From assembly GCA_036924855.1 (NCBI GenBank), contig JBAGRP010000001.1, positions 620,001-684,000 on the forward strand: a stretch of DNA of 64,000 nt, given 5' to 3'. Shown here piece by piece: positions 48,031 through 57,672 of the stretch. A model generated the notes under the pieces. The model made no database searches, had not been told where the DNA came from, and saw only the letters and a list, made by a program, of their open reading frames with translations. Position 1 is the first letter of the stretch; each line of letters begins with the position of its first letter. The stretch is from Nitrobacteraceae bacterium AZCC 2146 (GTDB taxonomy: Bacteria > Pseudomonadota > Alphaproteobacteria > Rhizobiales > Xanthobacteraceae). The position numbers were made by a program, and so were the translations under genes.

Positions 48031-48969
48031 ATGATTGGCCTGCTGGTCTTTCCGGACTTTCAGATGCTCGATGCTGCAGGCCCGATCGCGGCGTTCGAGA
48101 TCGCCAACCGCATCGCGCGGGTGCCTACGCCGATCAGGCTGCTGGCGGTGACGCCGGGCGAGGTGAAGAGCTCGTCGGGGATCGCGATGGTCGCGCGCGC
48201 CGCGAAGTCGACGGCGGCGCTGACCACGCTGATTGTCGCCGGCGGCGAGGGCGTGCGCGCCGCGGCATCGTGCCCGCGCACGCTGGCCTTCGTGCGCAGC
48301 GTGGCGCGGCGAGGCTGCCGCGTCGCCAGCGTCTGCTCGGGCACCTATGTGCTCGCGGAAGCAGGATTGCTCGACGGCCGCCGCGCGACCACGCACTGGC
48401 GGCACACACGGCATTTTCTGGAGAGCTACCCGCAGGTCAAACTCGATCCGGACCAGATTTTTGTCCGCGATGGCGATGTCTGGAGTTCGGCCGGGATCAG
48501 CGCCGGCATCGATCTGGCGCTGGCGATGATATCGGAAGATCACGGCGACGAGGTGGCGCAGGCCACGGCGCGGCAACTCGTGCTGTATCATCGCCGCAGC
48601 GGCGGGCAGTCGCAGTTCTCGTCGCTGCTGGAACTGAAAGCGCCAGCCGGCCGCTTCGCGCCCTTGCTGGCCTGGGCGCGCGAGCACCTCGAGCAGCCGC
48701 TCACCGTCGAGCATCTGGCCGAGCAGGCCGGCATGAGCGCGCGGCATTTTTCCCGCGCCTTCATCGCCGAGACCGGCGCCACGCCGTCGAAGGCGGTGGA
48801 GCGGTTGCGCATCGAAGTGGCGCGACAGCGCGTGCAATGCTCCGGTGAGGCGATCGAGCACGTCGCGCACACCACCGGCTTTCGCGATCCGGAACGGATG
48901 CGCCGTGCTTTCATCCGCAGCTTCGGCCAACCGCCGCAGGCGCTGCGCCGGGCGGCGAGAGCGGGCTAG
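48031..48969 (+). CDS. GlxA-family AraC-type regulator with DJ-1 domain
   Basis: A 312-residue regulator. Residues 1-185 are a DJ-1/amidotransferase-like domain with the elbow VCSGTYVLAEAG. Residues 215-305 are two AraC helix-turn-helices (LTVEHLAEQAGMSARHFSRA, then VAHTTGFRDPERMRRAFIRS). Such regulators probably sense small metabolites through the DJ-1 domain and activate neighbours. The divergent hydratase gene is its expected target. Confidence 0.9.
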   Translation: MIGLLVFPDFQMLDAAGPIAAFEIANRIARVPTPIRLLAVTPGEVKSSSGIAMVARAAKSTAALTTLIVAGGEGVRAAASCPRTLAFVRSVARRGCRVASVCSGTYVLAEAGLLDGRRATTHWRHTRHFLESYPQVKLDPDQIFVRDGDVWSSAGISAGIDLALAMISEDHGDEVAQATARQLVLYHRRSGGQSQFSSLLELKAPAGRFAPLLAWAREHLEQPLTVEHLAEQAGMSARHFSRAFIAETGATPSKAVERLRIEVARQRVQCSGEAIEHVAHTTGFRDPERMRRAFIRSFGQPPQALRRAARAG

Positions 48970-48988
48970 ACGCTTTCGAAAGGACTGA

Positions 48989-49438
48989 TCAGGTCGCGGG
49001 CTTCCTGTCGGGCATCTGCGCCACCGCGAGCATGGCGGCGACGTAACCGTAAGGTCCCAACCCGCAGATCACGGCCGTGGCCACGGACGAGAGGATCGAG
49101 TGCCGGTGATACTTGTCCCGCGCATGAATGTTGGAGATGTGCAGCTCCACGATCGGCCCTTCGAAGGCCTTCAGCGCGTCCATGATCGCGATCGACGTGA
49201 AGGAGTAGCCGGCCGGGTTGATGATGATGGCATCGGCGTCCTGTCGTGCCGACTGGATCAGATCGACCAGCACGCCTTCGTGGTTCGACTGGTGGAGGGA
49301 CAGGACCAGCCCCAGGCGGGAGGCCTGCTCCTCGCAACTGGCTTCGATCTGGGCGAGCGTGGTGGTGCCATAGATATGGGGCTCCCGCACGCCGAGCAGA
49401 TTCAGATTGGGGCCGTTGAGGATCATCAGGCGCTTCAT
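48989..49438 (-). CDS. aroQ: Type II 3-dehydroquinate dehydratase
   Basis: A 149-residue type II dehydroquinase that removes water from 3-dehydroquinate to give 3-dehydroshikimate. All catalytic motifs are visible: GPNLNLLGVREPHIYG (Arg, Tyr), HQSNHEGVLVDLIQ, NPAGYSFTSIAIMDAL and VELHISNIHARDKYH (Glu, His). It is the last gene after a TRAP transporter set, 20 bases past DctM. This suggests catabolic uptake of quinate or a similar acid rather than aromatic amino acid synthesis. The catabolic role is inferred. Confidence 0.93.
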   Translation of the reverse strand: MKRLMILNGPNLNLLGVREPHIYGTTTLAQIEASCEEQASRLGLVLSLHQSNHEGVLVDLIQSARQDADAIIINPAGYSFTSIAIMDALKAFEGPIVELHISNIHARDKYHRHSILSSVATAVICGLGPYGYVAAMLAVAQMPDRKPAT

Positions 49439-49458
49439 GGTGTGTCCTTCTTCAAGAA

Positions 49459-50739
49459 TTAGCCGCCGAACCATCTGGCGGGTCCGGTGACGAAAACCGG
49501 AAACAGGATCAGCAGAAACAGCACGATGAGCTGTGCGATCATGAATGGCCAGACACCGCGGATCAGGTCGTCCATGCTGATTTTCGATACGCCGCAGACG
49601 ACGTTGAGCACCGTCCCGACCGGGGGCGTGATCAGGCCGATGGCATTGTTGATGATGAACAGCACGCCGAAATAGACCGGATCGATTTCCGCCGCCCGCA
49701 CAATCGGCATCAGAACCGGCGTCAGGATCAGGATCGTCGGGGTCATGTCGAGGGCGGTACCGACAATCACCACCAGCAGCATCAGGACGAACATCAGGAT
49801 CGTCTTGTAGCCCATGAAAGGCTGCGCCAGTTGCACGATCTGCTGCGAGATTTCGGCCACTGTGATCAGCCAGGACGAGACGAGGGCGGCCGCAACCAGA
49901 AACATCACCACGGCCGTGGTCTGGGCCGAACTGACCAGCAAAGCGGGAAGCTGCGACGGCTTGAGCTCGCGATAGATCAGCATCGAGACGACCAGCGAAT
50001 AGACGGCGACGACGACCGCCGCTTCCGTCGGCGTGAAGATGCCGAGCCGCAGGCCGAAGATGATGATCATCGGCAGCATCAGAGCCCAGAACCCGTCGAT
50101 CAGTGCGTGCCAGATTTCGGCGAGGCTCTTGCGGGGCGGGCTGACGGAGTTCTCCGCCCGGACCACCCACCACCACGCGAAGCAAAGTCCGACGCCGAGC
50201 ATCAGGCCGGGCACGATGCCGGCGAGAAACAGTTTGGAAACCGAAACCCCGGCCGTGACGCCGAAGATGACGAAACCGATCGACGGCGGAATCACCGGTG
50301 CAATGATTCCACCGGCGGCGACCAGGCCTGCCGAAGACGCGCGGCTATGACCCGCGGCCGTCATCATCGGCACCAGCAGTGCGGCAAGGGCCGCGGCGTC
50401 GGCCACGGCAGACCCGGACAGCGACGCCAGGATGCAGGATGTGAGGATGGCGACGTAGCCGAGGCCGCCACGCAAGTGACCGACCAGCGCAATCGCAAAA
50501 TTCAGAATGCGTCTCGCCAGGCCGCCGGTGTTCATCACCTCGCCTGCGAGAATGAAGAACGGAACGGCCATCAGCGGAAATGAATCGACGCCGTTGATGA
50601 CATTCTGCGCGACGATCTGTGAATCGAAAATTCCCAGATAGGTCATCAAAGCGACGCCGCAGATGATCAGCGCGAAGGCGATCGGCATGCCGATGGCCAT
50701 GGCGCCAAGCAGCGAGAAGGAGAAGATGGCTATCGTCAT
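49459..50739 (-). CDS. TRAP transporter large permease (DctM)
   Basis: A 426-residue membrane protein with about twelve helices of the DctM/SiaM type. Typical are GMPIAFALIICGVALMTYLG at the N-terminus and AAGGIIAPVIPPSIGFVIFG and GLITPPVGTVLNVVCGVSKI in the substrate-ion path. It moves an organic acid with sodium or protons. It overlaps the small permease gene by 4 bases (ATGA). Confidence 0.93.
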   Translation of the reverse strand: MTIAIFSFSLLGAMAIGMPIAFALIICGVALMTYLGIFDSQIVAQNVINGVDSFPLMAVPFFILAGEVMNTGGLARRILNFAIALVGHLRGGLGYVAILTSCILASLSGSAVADAAALAALLVPMMTAAGHSRASSAGLVAAGGIIAPVIPPSIGFVIFGVTAGVSVSKLFLAGIVPGLMLGVGLCFAWWWVVRAENSVSPPRKSLAEIWHALIDGFWALMLPMIIIFGLRLGIFTPTEAAVVVAVYSLVVSMLIYRELKPSQLPALLVSSAQTTAVVMFLVAAALVSSWLITVAEISQQIVQLAQPFMGYKTILMFVLMLLVVIVGTALDMTPTILILTPVLMPIVRAAEIDPVYFGVLFIINNAIGLITPPVGTVLNVVCGVSKISMDDLIRGVWPFMIAQLIVLFLLILFPVFVTGPARWFGG

Positions 50740-51311
50740 CGGAGTTCAGCCTGGCTGGCGGGGGACGGCGTTGCCGGGACGTGCTCCTCCGACTCGCTGA
50801 TGGAGATCAGGTCGGATGCCGCGATCTGTCCGGTGAACAGGCGGTACAGGTCGTGCAGCAGGATCGGGATCGAGGCGATGCCGAACACAAGGCCGGCCGC
50901 ATAGAACAGGCCGACCGACAATCCCGAAGCCGGTGCGGTGGTATCCCAGTTCAGCACGGTCTGTTTCCAGGAACCTTCGGTGAGAAGGATAGAGGCGTAC
51001 AGCATCAGGCCGTGACTGAGGGCGAAACAGAATTTGCGCCCCGCGGGCGGCAGCGCCTTGACCAGGCTATCGACTCCCAGATGAGCGTGCTCTCGCAAGC
51101 CAACGATGGCGCCGAGAAACACCATCCATATGAACAGCCAGCGCGACAGCTCTTCGGAAACGGCGATGCCGGAATTGAAGCCGTAGCGTAGCACGACATT
51201 TCCGAACACCAGGGCGACCATGGCCGCCATCAAGACGGCCATGGCCGCCTTGATCGCCCAGAAGTAGGTATCGACGATTCCCCGTATTGCGGCGGAGGAT
51301 GGAGCGGACAT
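50736..51311 (-). CDS. TRAP transporter small permease (DctQ)
   Basis: A 191-residue protein with four membrane helices of the DctQ family (VLRYGFNSGIAVSEELSRWL motif at the second helix, AHLGVDSLVKALPPAGRKFC in the loop). The polar N- and C-tails are cytoplasmic. It partners the large permease, overlaps it by four bases, and lies downstream of the binding protein gene. Confidence 0.9.
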   Translation of the reverse strand: MSAPSSAAIRGIVDTYFWAIKAAMAVLMAAMVALVFGNVVLRYGFNSGIAVSEELSRWLFIWMVFLGAIVGLREHAHLGVDSLVKALPPAGRKFCFALSHGLMLYASILLTEGSWKQTVLNWDTTAPASGLSVGLFYAAGLVFGIASIPILLHDLYRLFTGQIAASDLISISESEEHVPATPSPASQAELR

Positions 51312-51362
51312 GTACAGCTTTCGTGATGAAGTTTTTCGGTGCGCGTTCGTTTCGCCTCCGGC

Positions 51363-52394
51363 TCATTCCTTGCGGGCGTAGATCCGCTCAAGCTCGCTGT
51401 TGAACAGCTTGACGATTTCGGGATCGTAGTCGGCCGAGAATTTTTGCGCGATCGGCCTGGTCTTGTCGCGCATCGCTGCGAGTTCGGCCGGGGCAATGGT
51501 GTTGACCTCCATGCCCCTGGTCTTCAACTCGCCGATCGCCAATTCCGCCTGTTCGCGGCTGACCTTGCGCTGATAGTCGCGCGCCTCGTTCGCGGCATCT
51601 TGCAGAATTTTCTGCTCGTCCGCGGACAGTTGATCCCAGAATTTCTTGCTGACCAGAATGATATTGGTGCTGTAGGTGTGGTTGGTGACGCTCAGATATT
51701 TCTGAACTTCGTAGAACTTGTTCGACAGGATCACCGAGAACGGATTTTCCTGGCCATCGACGGTGCGGGTCTCCAGCGCCGTGTAGAGTTCGGAGAAGCT
51801 CATCGGTACCGGATTGGCGTTGAACGCCTTGAACGTCTCCAGATAGACGGGATTGGGGATCACGCGGATCTTGATGCCGTCGAGATCCGCGCCCTTGGTG
51901 ATCGGCCGCCGGCTGTTGGTGACGTTGCGAAAGCCGAGATCCCAGTAGCCGAGGCCGATCAGGCCCTTTTCTGGAAGTTTGGCGAGCAGCGCAGTTCCCA
52001 GCGGACCGTCGAGCAGCGCGTCGGCCTGCTGTGGCGTGCTGACGATGAATGGAAAGTCGATCAGTCCGTAATCCCTGACGATTCCGACCAGGGATGTCGT
52101 CGCTGGGGACTGCATTTCCTGGGTACCGGCGCGCAATGCGGATTGCTGCTGCATCTCGCTGCCGAGCTGGTTCGCCGGATATTCCCGGACCTTTAGCTTG
52201 CCGCCGCTCTTGGCCGCGACGATCTCGATGAATTTCTGCACGCCCTTGCTGACCGGGTGATCGGTGTTGTTCAGGTGCCCCCAGCGGATCGTGCGTTCCT
52301 GAATGTTCTGGGCTGTGGCTGCGGTCATGAGGCTAGCCACGGAAACGACCATCGCCGTCGCGAGCGCGAAAGATTTCAGCTGAAAAGGCATCAA
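51363..52394 (-). CDS. TRAP substrate-binding protein (DctP family)
   Basis: A 343-residue periplasmic binding protein with a signal peptide of about 28 residues (ending TAATAQ). The DctP fold is supported by GHLNNTDHPVSKGVQKFIEI and GADLDGIKIRVIPNPVYLET. The latter carries the conserved Arg that binds the substrate carboxylate. FSELYTALETRTVDGQENPF is the family signature. The ligand is an organic acid; aspA and aroQ nearby hint at a C4-dicarboxylate or quinate-like acid. It heads the operon. Confidence 0.93.
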   Translation of the reverse strand: MMPFQLKSFALATAMVVSVASLMTAATAQNIQERTIRWGHLNNTDHPVSKGVQKFIEIVAAKSGGKLKVREYPANQLGSEMQQQSALRAGTQEMQSPATTSLVGIVRDYGLIDFPFIVSTPQQADALLDGPLGTALLAKLPEKGLIGLGYWDLGFRNVTNSRRPITKGADLDGIKIRVIPNPVYLETFKAFNANPVPMSFSELYTALETRTVDGQENPFSVILSNKFYEVQKYLSVTNHTYSTNIILVSKKFWDQLSADEQKILQDAANEARDYQRKVSREQAELAIGELKTRGMEVNTIAPAELAAMRDKTRPIAQKFSADYDPEIVKLFNSELERIYARKE

Positions 52395-52463
52395 AGACCT
52401 CCCTAACGGTTCATTTTTCTCGTTTCGGGCGCCACCGTTATCTATGACATAATAAAAATCAAC

Positions 52464-52480
52464 TGATATTTATCGTATCA
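52464..52480. promoter_or_regulatory. Possible GntR operator
   Basis: The inverted repeat TGATATTTATCGTATCA lies in an AT-rich control region shared by the divergent DctP and GntR genes. This is a common arrangement for FCD-type GntR regulators and transporters. Confidence 0.45.
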
Positions 52481-52552
52481 TATGGTATTTTGTCTCATGG
52501 GCGCTCTCGCTGTATGTTCGGGCTGCGCCGTCTCGGGCGTGAGGATCGTTGG

Positions 52553-53290
52553 ATGCAAGATTTCACCGTTGAGGACAGGACTGGCGAGACGGTCGGCGAC
52601 AGCGCCTACCGTCGCATCCGCAATGACGTCATTTTTGGCCAGCTCGAACCCGGTCAGAAACTGAAGCTGGAGAAAATGAGTATCGCTTACGGCACCAGCG
52701 TCAGCACGCTGCGCGAGACGCTCAACCGGCTTTGCTCGGAAGGTTTTGTCGTCGCCGAAGGCCAGCGTGGATTCGAGGTCACCTCGATCTCGGCGAGTGA
52801 ATTCCAGCAGATTGCAGAACTGCGCGAACTTCTCGAAGGCCATGCCATCGACGAATCCTTCAAGGCCGGCGATCTGGACTGGGAGGCGCTGGTCGTGTCA
52901 GCGCATCACAAGCTGGCCGCGATGGAGCGATCGATGCTGGCCGGCGATAAATCCAAGACGGAAAGCTGGAAGCAGTGCGACTGGCAGTTTCATCGCGCTC
53001 TGGTCGCGGCCTGCGGATCGAAGGTGCTGCTGGATGCGCTGTCGGCTGCCTATGATAAATATCTGCGTTATCAGATGCTGGCCGTCGTATTCCGCGGCGA
53101 GGTGGCCGCCACGGAGCACAAGGAATTGATGAACGCCGCGCTGGCGCGCGATTCCGCGAAGGCGCGCAAAATCCTCCACTCCCACATCCACGACTGTGTC
53201 GCGCACGCGTTGCAAAACTCCGACTGGCTCAAGCCGGCGGCTGTGCCCGCAAGGTTGGCAGAAAGCCGCAAAAAACAAGCGAAGCGTTGA
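52553..53290 (+). CDS. GntR-family (FCD) regulator
   Basis: A 245-residue regulator. Residues 14-75 are a GntR winged helix (AYRRIRNDVIFGQLEPGQKL, then YGTSVSTLRETLNRLCSEGF). Residues 90-220 are an all-helical FCD ligand domain with the metal-binding His/Asp spacing (DWQFHRALVAACGS, HKELMNAALARD, HSHIHDCV). Such regulators respond to organic acids. The divergent TRAP operon and the downstream aspartase gene are likely targets. Confidence 0.9.
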   Translation: MQDFTVEDRTGETVGDSAYRRIRNDVIFGQLEPGQKLKLEKMSIAYGTSVSTLRETLNRLCSEGFVVAEGQRGFEVTSISASEFQQIAELRELLEGHAIDESFKAGDLDWEALVVSAHHKLAAMERSMLAGDKSKTESWKQCDWQFHRALVAACGSKVLLDALSAAYDKYLRYQMLAVVFRGEVAATEHKELMNAALARDSAKARKILHSHIHDCVAHALQNSDWLKPAAVPARLAESRKKQAKR

Positions 53291-53680
53291 TCGGGTGGCG
53301 CGCCGGCACCGCCGGGGTTGACGGCGGCAACAGCCGGCCGCGCAGCAGCAGCCAGATAGTGCGCAGCGCGATCCCGCCAATGATGAAGGTGGCTGCAGCG
53401 AGGACATAAGGCGCCACCGATGCGATCGGGCCGGTTGTGCGGCCCGCAGCGTTTGATACGCCGCCTGTCGTGCGCACCTCATAAATGGGCAGCGCGGATA
53501 TAATATAACCAGCCTGGTATGGTTTCGGGATGCTATAGCTGTGGATGGTATCGAACCCGACAGGACGGCAGACGGGATTCACGCGTTTCCAGCTTTTGAC
53601 GATATAGCCAGCCCACGCTGCCACGCATCTTGATGGCTTTCCAGAATGGCGGCCACGGCGAACACTCAGGAAAATCCGAC
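53291..53680. other. Gap before aspA
   Basis: A minus-strand frame (stop at 53229, overlapping the regulator's end) includes a convincing membrane helix (VAPYVLAAATFIIGGIALRT) but has no good start. It may be a remnant small membrane gene. The aspA promoter should lie within this region. Confidence 0.35.
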
Positions 53681-55096
53681 ATGACCGATGAAACGCGTAG
53701 CGAGCACGACCTGTTGGGCAACCGCGACGTTCCCGCGAACGCTTATTACGGTGTTCATACGCTCAGAGCTGTTGAGAATTTTCCGATCACCGGCATTCCT
53801 ATTTCCATCTATCCCGAACTCATCAACGCCCTCGCTGCGATCAAGCAGGCAGCGGCGCTTTCGAACATGGAGCTGGGGCTGCTCGACAAGACTCGCGGCG
53901 ACGCGATCATCGCAGCCTGCGAGGAGGTTCGCGCCGGCCGCTTGCACGAGCAATTCGTCGTAGACGTGATCCAGGGCGGGGCCGGCACCTCCACCAACAT
54001 GAACGCGAATGAAGTGATCGCCAATCGCGCACTGGAGATTCTCGGTCACACCAAGGGCGACTACGGAAAATTGCACCCGAACGAACAGGTCAATATGAGC
54101 CAGAGCACCAACGACGTGTATCCCACGGCGTTGAAGATCGCGACCTATCACGGCGTGTTTCATCTCATCGACGCGATGGGCGTGCTGCGCCAGGGGTTTG
54201 AACGCAAGGCCGAAGAATTCAAGGATGTCCTGAAAATGGGCCGCACCCAATTGCAGGATGCGGTGCCGATGACGCTCGGTCAGGAGTTCAGCACCTACGG
54301 TGTCATGATCGGCGAAGACGAGGAGCGGCTGCGCGAGGCGGCGTTGCTGATCTGCGAAATCAACATGGGCGCGACGGCCATCGGCACCGGAATCGCGTCG
54401 CATCCGGACTACGCGCGCCTGGTCTGCAAGCATCTCGTCGCCATCACGGGGATGCCGCTGGTCACCGCCGCAAACCTGATCGAGGCCACGCAGGACTGCG
54501 GTGCGTTCGTGCAGCTCTCAGGTGTGCTGAAGCGTGTGGCGGTCAAGATTTCCAAGATCTGCAATGACCTCAGATTGCTGTCGAGCGGCCCGCGCGCCGG
54601 TTTCAACGAGATCAATCTTCCGGCCGTGCAGGCAGGCTCCTCGATCATGCCGGGGAAGGTGAACCCCGTGATTCCCGAGGTCGTGAACCAGGTCGCGTTC
54701 GAGGTGATCGGCAACGATCTCACGGTGACCTTCGCCGCCGAGGCCGGCCAGCTTCAGCTCAACGCGTTCGAGCCGATCATCGCGCACAGCCTGTTCAAGA
54801 GCGTCAGCCATATGCGGGAGGCCTGCCTGACCCTCGAGAAGCGCTGTGTGTCCGGCATCACGGCGAACCGCGAACGTCTCCGCGCCTATGTCGAGAATTC
54901 GATCGGTCTCGTGACCGCGCTCAACCCCTGCATCGGCTATGCCAGTGCCACGGCCGTTGCTGTCGAGGCTCATGCGACTGGCCGCAGCGTCTACGATCTG
55001 GTGCTGGAAAAGGGGCTGCTGCCGGAAGCGACCCTTGCCGCCATTCTCCATCCCGACGTGCTCACCAAGCCCCAGAGCATGCCGATCCGCGAATGA
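53681..55096 (+). CDS. aspA: Aspartate ammonia-lyase
   Basis: A 471-residue enzyme of the aspartase/fumarase superfamily that splits aspartate into fumarate and ammonia. The flexible SS loop is GSSIMPGKVNP, the superfamily signature with the catalytic Ser. TSTNMNANEVIANRALEILG and QSTNDVYPTALKIATY bind the substrate carboxylates. The start at 53681 gives MTDETRSEHDLLGNRDVPAN, the usual N-terminus. Its length is normal. Its position after the GntR gene ties it to the TRAP operon; fumarate would feed the citrate cycle. Confidence 0.95.
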   Translation: MTDETRSEHDLLGNRDVPANAYYGVHTLRAVENFPITGIPISIYPELINALAAIKQAAALSNMELGLLDKTRGDAIIAACEEVRAGRLHEQFVVDVIQGGAGTSTNMNANEVIANRALEILGHTKGDYGKLHPNEQVNMSQSTNDVYPTALKIATYHGVFHLIDAMGVLRQGFERKAEEFKDVLKMGRTQLQDAVPMTLGQEFSTYGVMIGEDEERLREAALLICEINMGATAIGTGIASHPDYARLVCKHLVAITGMPLVTAANLIEATQDCGAFVQLSGVLKRVAVKISKICNDLRLLSSGPRAGFNEINLPAVQAGSSIMPGKVNPVIPEVVNQVAFEVIGNDLTVTFAAEAGQLQLNAFEPIIAHSLFKSVSHMREACLTLEKRCVSGITANRERLRAYVENSIGLVTALNPCIGYASATAVAVEAHATGRSVYDLVLEKGLLPEATLAAILHPDVLTKPQSMPIRE

Positions 55097-55177
55097 AGGT
55101 GCTGCATTCGATCAGGGCATGGATCCTGTTGCCATTGCTTCCCAAAGCGTCTTGCAGCACATCGTGCATGCTCAGAT

Positions 55178-55670
55178 CTAAAAAGGCTCGTCGTTCGCAA
55201 TCCGTTTCTTCCTTTTACGCGGCCGCTCCCAGACGACGCCCGGAAATCCCTTGAGCGGAACGAGCGGCTCGCCGGTGTAGGTCCACTCCTGCAATTCGTC
55301 GATGCCCGATATGGTAGAGCGGCTGCCGGCCGGTGCGGCTCTCGAACAGGGCACGGGAGATGTTGACCATGTGTGGCGAACGGGCGCGCTCGTAGAACAA
55401 CGGCGTGCCGCATCGTGTGCAGAAGCTGCGCGTTGCTTTGGACGCCGTGTCGTCGAAGCACGTGATGTCGGCCTGTCCCTTGATGATCCGAAACCGCTTG
55501 CGCCAACTGCCAACGTAGGTGGCGTAGGCGGCGCCGTGCGCCTGTCGGGTGGCACGGGAGTGATCGTGCCAGGCCCAGCGGGCGGGAAAATCGATTTCGA
55601 AATGAACCGCGCCACAAAGGCAATGGCCTTTGACCGCTGCGCCAGTCGCGATCGCCTCGGGTTTCTTCAT
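55178..55670 (-). pseudogene. GFA-family (glutathione-dependent formaldehyde-activating-like) protein, frameshifted
   Basis: A zinc-binding Gfa/CENP-V-like domain: HCLCGAVHFEIDF near the N-terminus and SFCTRCGTPLFYERA in the middle supply the zinc cysteines. The frame breaks at 55305-55307, where three C (plus strand) replace an expected two. The corrected frame continues IDELQEWTYTGEPLVPLKGF to PRKRKKRIANDEPF and the stop at 55178. Restored length is about 163 residues, normal for the family. Since both parts are well conserved, the lesion is very recent or a sequencing error. Confidence 0.85.
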
Positions 55671-55699
55671 CGTGATCGCTCCCGCGGGCGCCGCCAGCG

Positions 55700-56644
55700 C
55701 TAGCCCAACCTCTTCAGCCAATTCCCGATCTCGTGCAGGGCCTCGTTCGCCTTCGGCAGGATCTTGCCCATGGTGACAAAGCCATGAAACTGGCCGGGAT
55801 AGGTTTTGTAAGCGACGGGTACACCGGCCTCTGAAAGCCGCTTGGCATATTCATCGCCTTCGTCGCGCAGCGGATCGGCGCCGGCGGTGATCACATAGGC
55901 CGGCGGCAGGCCGGCGAGATTCTTCACGCGGGCCGGCGAGGCGCGCCAGTTGTCGATGTCGTCCTGGCCGTTCAGATAGTGATCGCGAAACCAGCGGATC
56001 ACAGCATGCGTCAGCAGGCAGTCGGTCTCGGGCTCGCTGTGCGAGGGATGCGTCATGCGGAAGTCGGTGGCGGGATAGATCAGCACCTGGCCTGCCAGTC
56101 TTGGGCCGTGCTCGCGGGCGTCGATCGAAACGATGGCGGCGAGGTTGCCGCCGGCGCTGTCGCCACCGACGTAGATGCGCGATGCGTCGACGTTGAGCTG
56201 GATGGCATTGTCGGCGATCCATCGTGTCGCGGCGAGGGCGTCGTCGATGGCGGCGGGAAATTTGTGCTCGGGGGCGAGGCGGTAGTCGACGGATATCACC
56301 ATCATCTCGCCTTCCACCGCCAGCGTGCGGCAGACCACGTCGTGAGAATCGAGATCGCCGATCACCCAGCCACCGCCATGGAAGAACACCAGGCAGGGCG
56401 CCATGCCGTCGGCGTGCCGCAGCTTTGGCGGCGTGTAAATCCGCACCGGGATCGCGCCGGCAGGTCCCGGCACCGTCATCGCTTTCACCGACGCCATCAC
56501 CGGCGGTTCGGGATGCGCGACGAAGCGAGCCTTCAGGTACCACTCGCGCGCTTCCGGCGGCGTCAACGTTTCATAGGGCGGACGGCCGGCGTCGCGAAAC
56601 GCCTGGAGGACGGCGGCGGCATCGGGATCGAGAACAACGGGCAT
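55700..56644 (-). CDS. Alpha/beta hydrolase of the HSL (hormone-sensitive lipase-like) family
   Basis: A 314-residue esterase. The oxyanion motif HGGGW is in CLVFFHGGGWVIGDLDSHDV, the nucleophile elbow in VGGDSAGGNLAAIV, the acid Asp in ITAGADPLRDEGDEYAKRL and the catalytic His in FHGF. HSL-family esterases prefer short-chain esters. An SDR gene precedes it in the same direction with a 25-base gap, so the two probably act on one substrate. The ATG at 56644 gives the compact family start (MPVVLDPDAAAVLQ). Confidence 0.92.
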   Translation of the reverse strand: MPVVLDPDAAAVLQAFRDAGRPPYETLTPPEAREWYLKARFVAHPEPPVMASVKAMTVPGPAGAIPVRIYTPPKLRHADGMAPCLVFFHGGGWVIGDLDSHDVVCRTLAVEGEMMVISVDYRLAPEHKFPAAIDDALAATRWIADNAIQLNVDASRIYVGGDSAGGNLAAIVSIDAREHGPRLAGQVLIYPATDFRMTHPSHSEPETDCLLTHAVIRWFRDHYLNGQDDIDNWRASPARVKNLAGLPPAYVITAGADPLRDEGDEYAKRLSEAGVPVAYKTYPGQFHGFVTMGKILPKANEALHEIGNWLKRLG

Positions 56645-56669
56645 GCTGGACCTGCTCTTGGTTTTGATT

Positions 56670-57446
56670 TTACGACGTGGTGCGGCCGCCATCGACGGTA
56701 TAGGCGGAGCCGGAGACATAGCTGGCGTCATCGGATGCGAGGAACGCGACGATCGGCGCCACCTCGGCAGCAAGGCCAAGCCGCCGCGCGGGAATGCGAT
56801 CGTAAACTTTCTCCGGCGGTACCGGCGCGCCATTGTTGCGGCCGACCACGATGGCGCTCAGCATCCGGCTGTCGATCATGCCGGGGCAGATGCAATTCAC
56901 CCGCACATTCGTGCCGGTGCATTCCTGCGCCGCGCTCTTGGTGAGCCCGATCACCGCGTGCTTGCTGGCGCTGTAGGCGGCGATATCCGCGGAGCCGATG
57001 ACGCCGGCGATCGAGGCGGTGTTGATGATCGAGCCGCTGTTCTGCTTCAGCATCGTCGGCAGCACATGTTTCATGCCAAGGAACACGCCGACGACGTTGA
57101 CCTCGAGCACCCGGCGGAAATTTTCCACGGAGGCGCGGACGATCGGCGCGATCTCGCCCTCAATGCCGGCATTGTTGAAGAAGATGTCGATGCGGCTGAA
57201 CTTGCCGAGCGCGTGCGCAACGTAACCCTCGACATCGTCTTCGCGGGTCACGTCGGCAACAATTGCCAGCGCTTCGGCATGCGCCGGTAACCCCTTGACC
57301 GCGTGCTTGAGTTGCTCCGCATCGCGATCGACCGCGACGATGCAGGCGCCGCGCGCCGCGAGCAGGCGCATGGTTTCGGTTCCGATCGCCCCTGCGGCGC
57401 CGGTGACCAGCGCGATCCGGCCGTCCAGACGAATGCTGTCAGTCAT
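56670..57446 (-). CDS. Short-chain dehydrogenase/reductase
   Basis: A 258-residue Rossmann-fold enzyme. The cofactor loop is TGAAGAIG and an acidic residue after the second strand (VAVDRD) favours NAD over NADP. NNAG lies at about residue 90 and the catalytic Ser-Tyr-Lys set comprises TASIAGVIG and YSASKHA. The substrate is unknown. It heads a two-gene unit with the esterase; together they may hydrolyse an ester and oxidise the alcohol. Confidence 0.92.
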   Translation of the reverse strand: MTDSIRLDGRIALVTGAAGAIGTETMRLLAARGACIVAVDRDAEQLKHAVKGLPAHAEALAIVADVTREDDVEGYVAHALGKFSRIDIFFNNAGIEGEIAPIVRASVENFRRVLEVNVVGVFLGMKHVLPTMLKQNSGSIINTASIAGVIGSADIAAYSASKHAVIGLTKSAAQECTGTNVRVNCICPGMIDSRMLSAIVVGRNNGAPVPPEKVYDRIPARRLGLAAEVAPIVAFLASDDASYVSGSAYTVDGGRTTS

Positions 57447-57672
57447 ATCCTGCGTCTCCCCCTGTGCGTCCGGTTGCTCCGGATTGATGGCCGATCACGC
57501 TATGCGCGCCGGCTCTGGACCGACTATTTCATGCGATGGCGGACGTGACCAGCGGGGCGGTATGCGGGGCCGGGTGCCCTTTCGCCGCCGCATTCGGCGT
57601 GTTAACCGGAGGCCATTGCGCGCGGCCTCCATTACAATGTCGCGAGCCTGATTCTCGATTGAGCCGCGCCAG

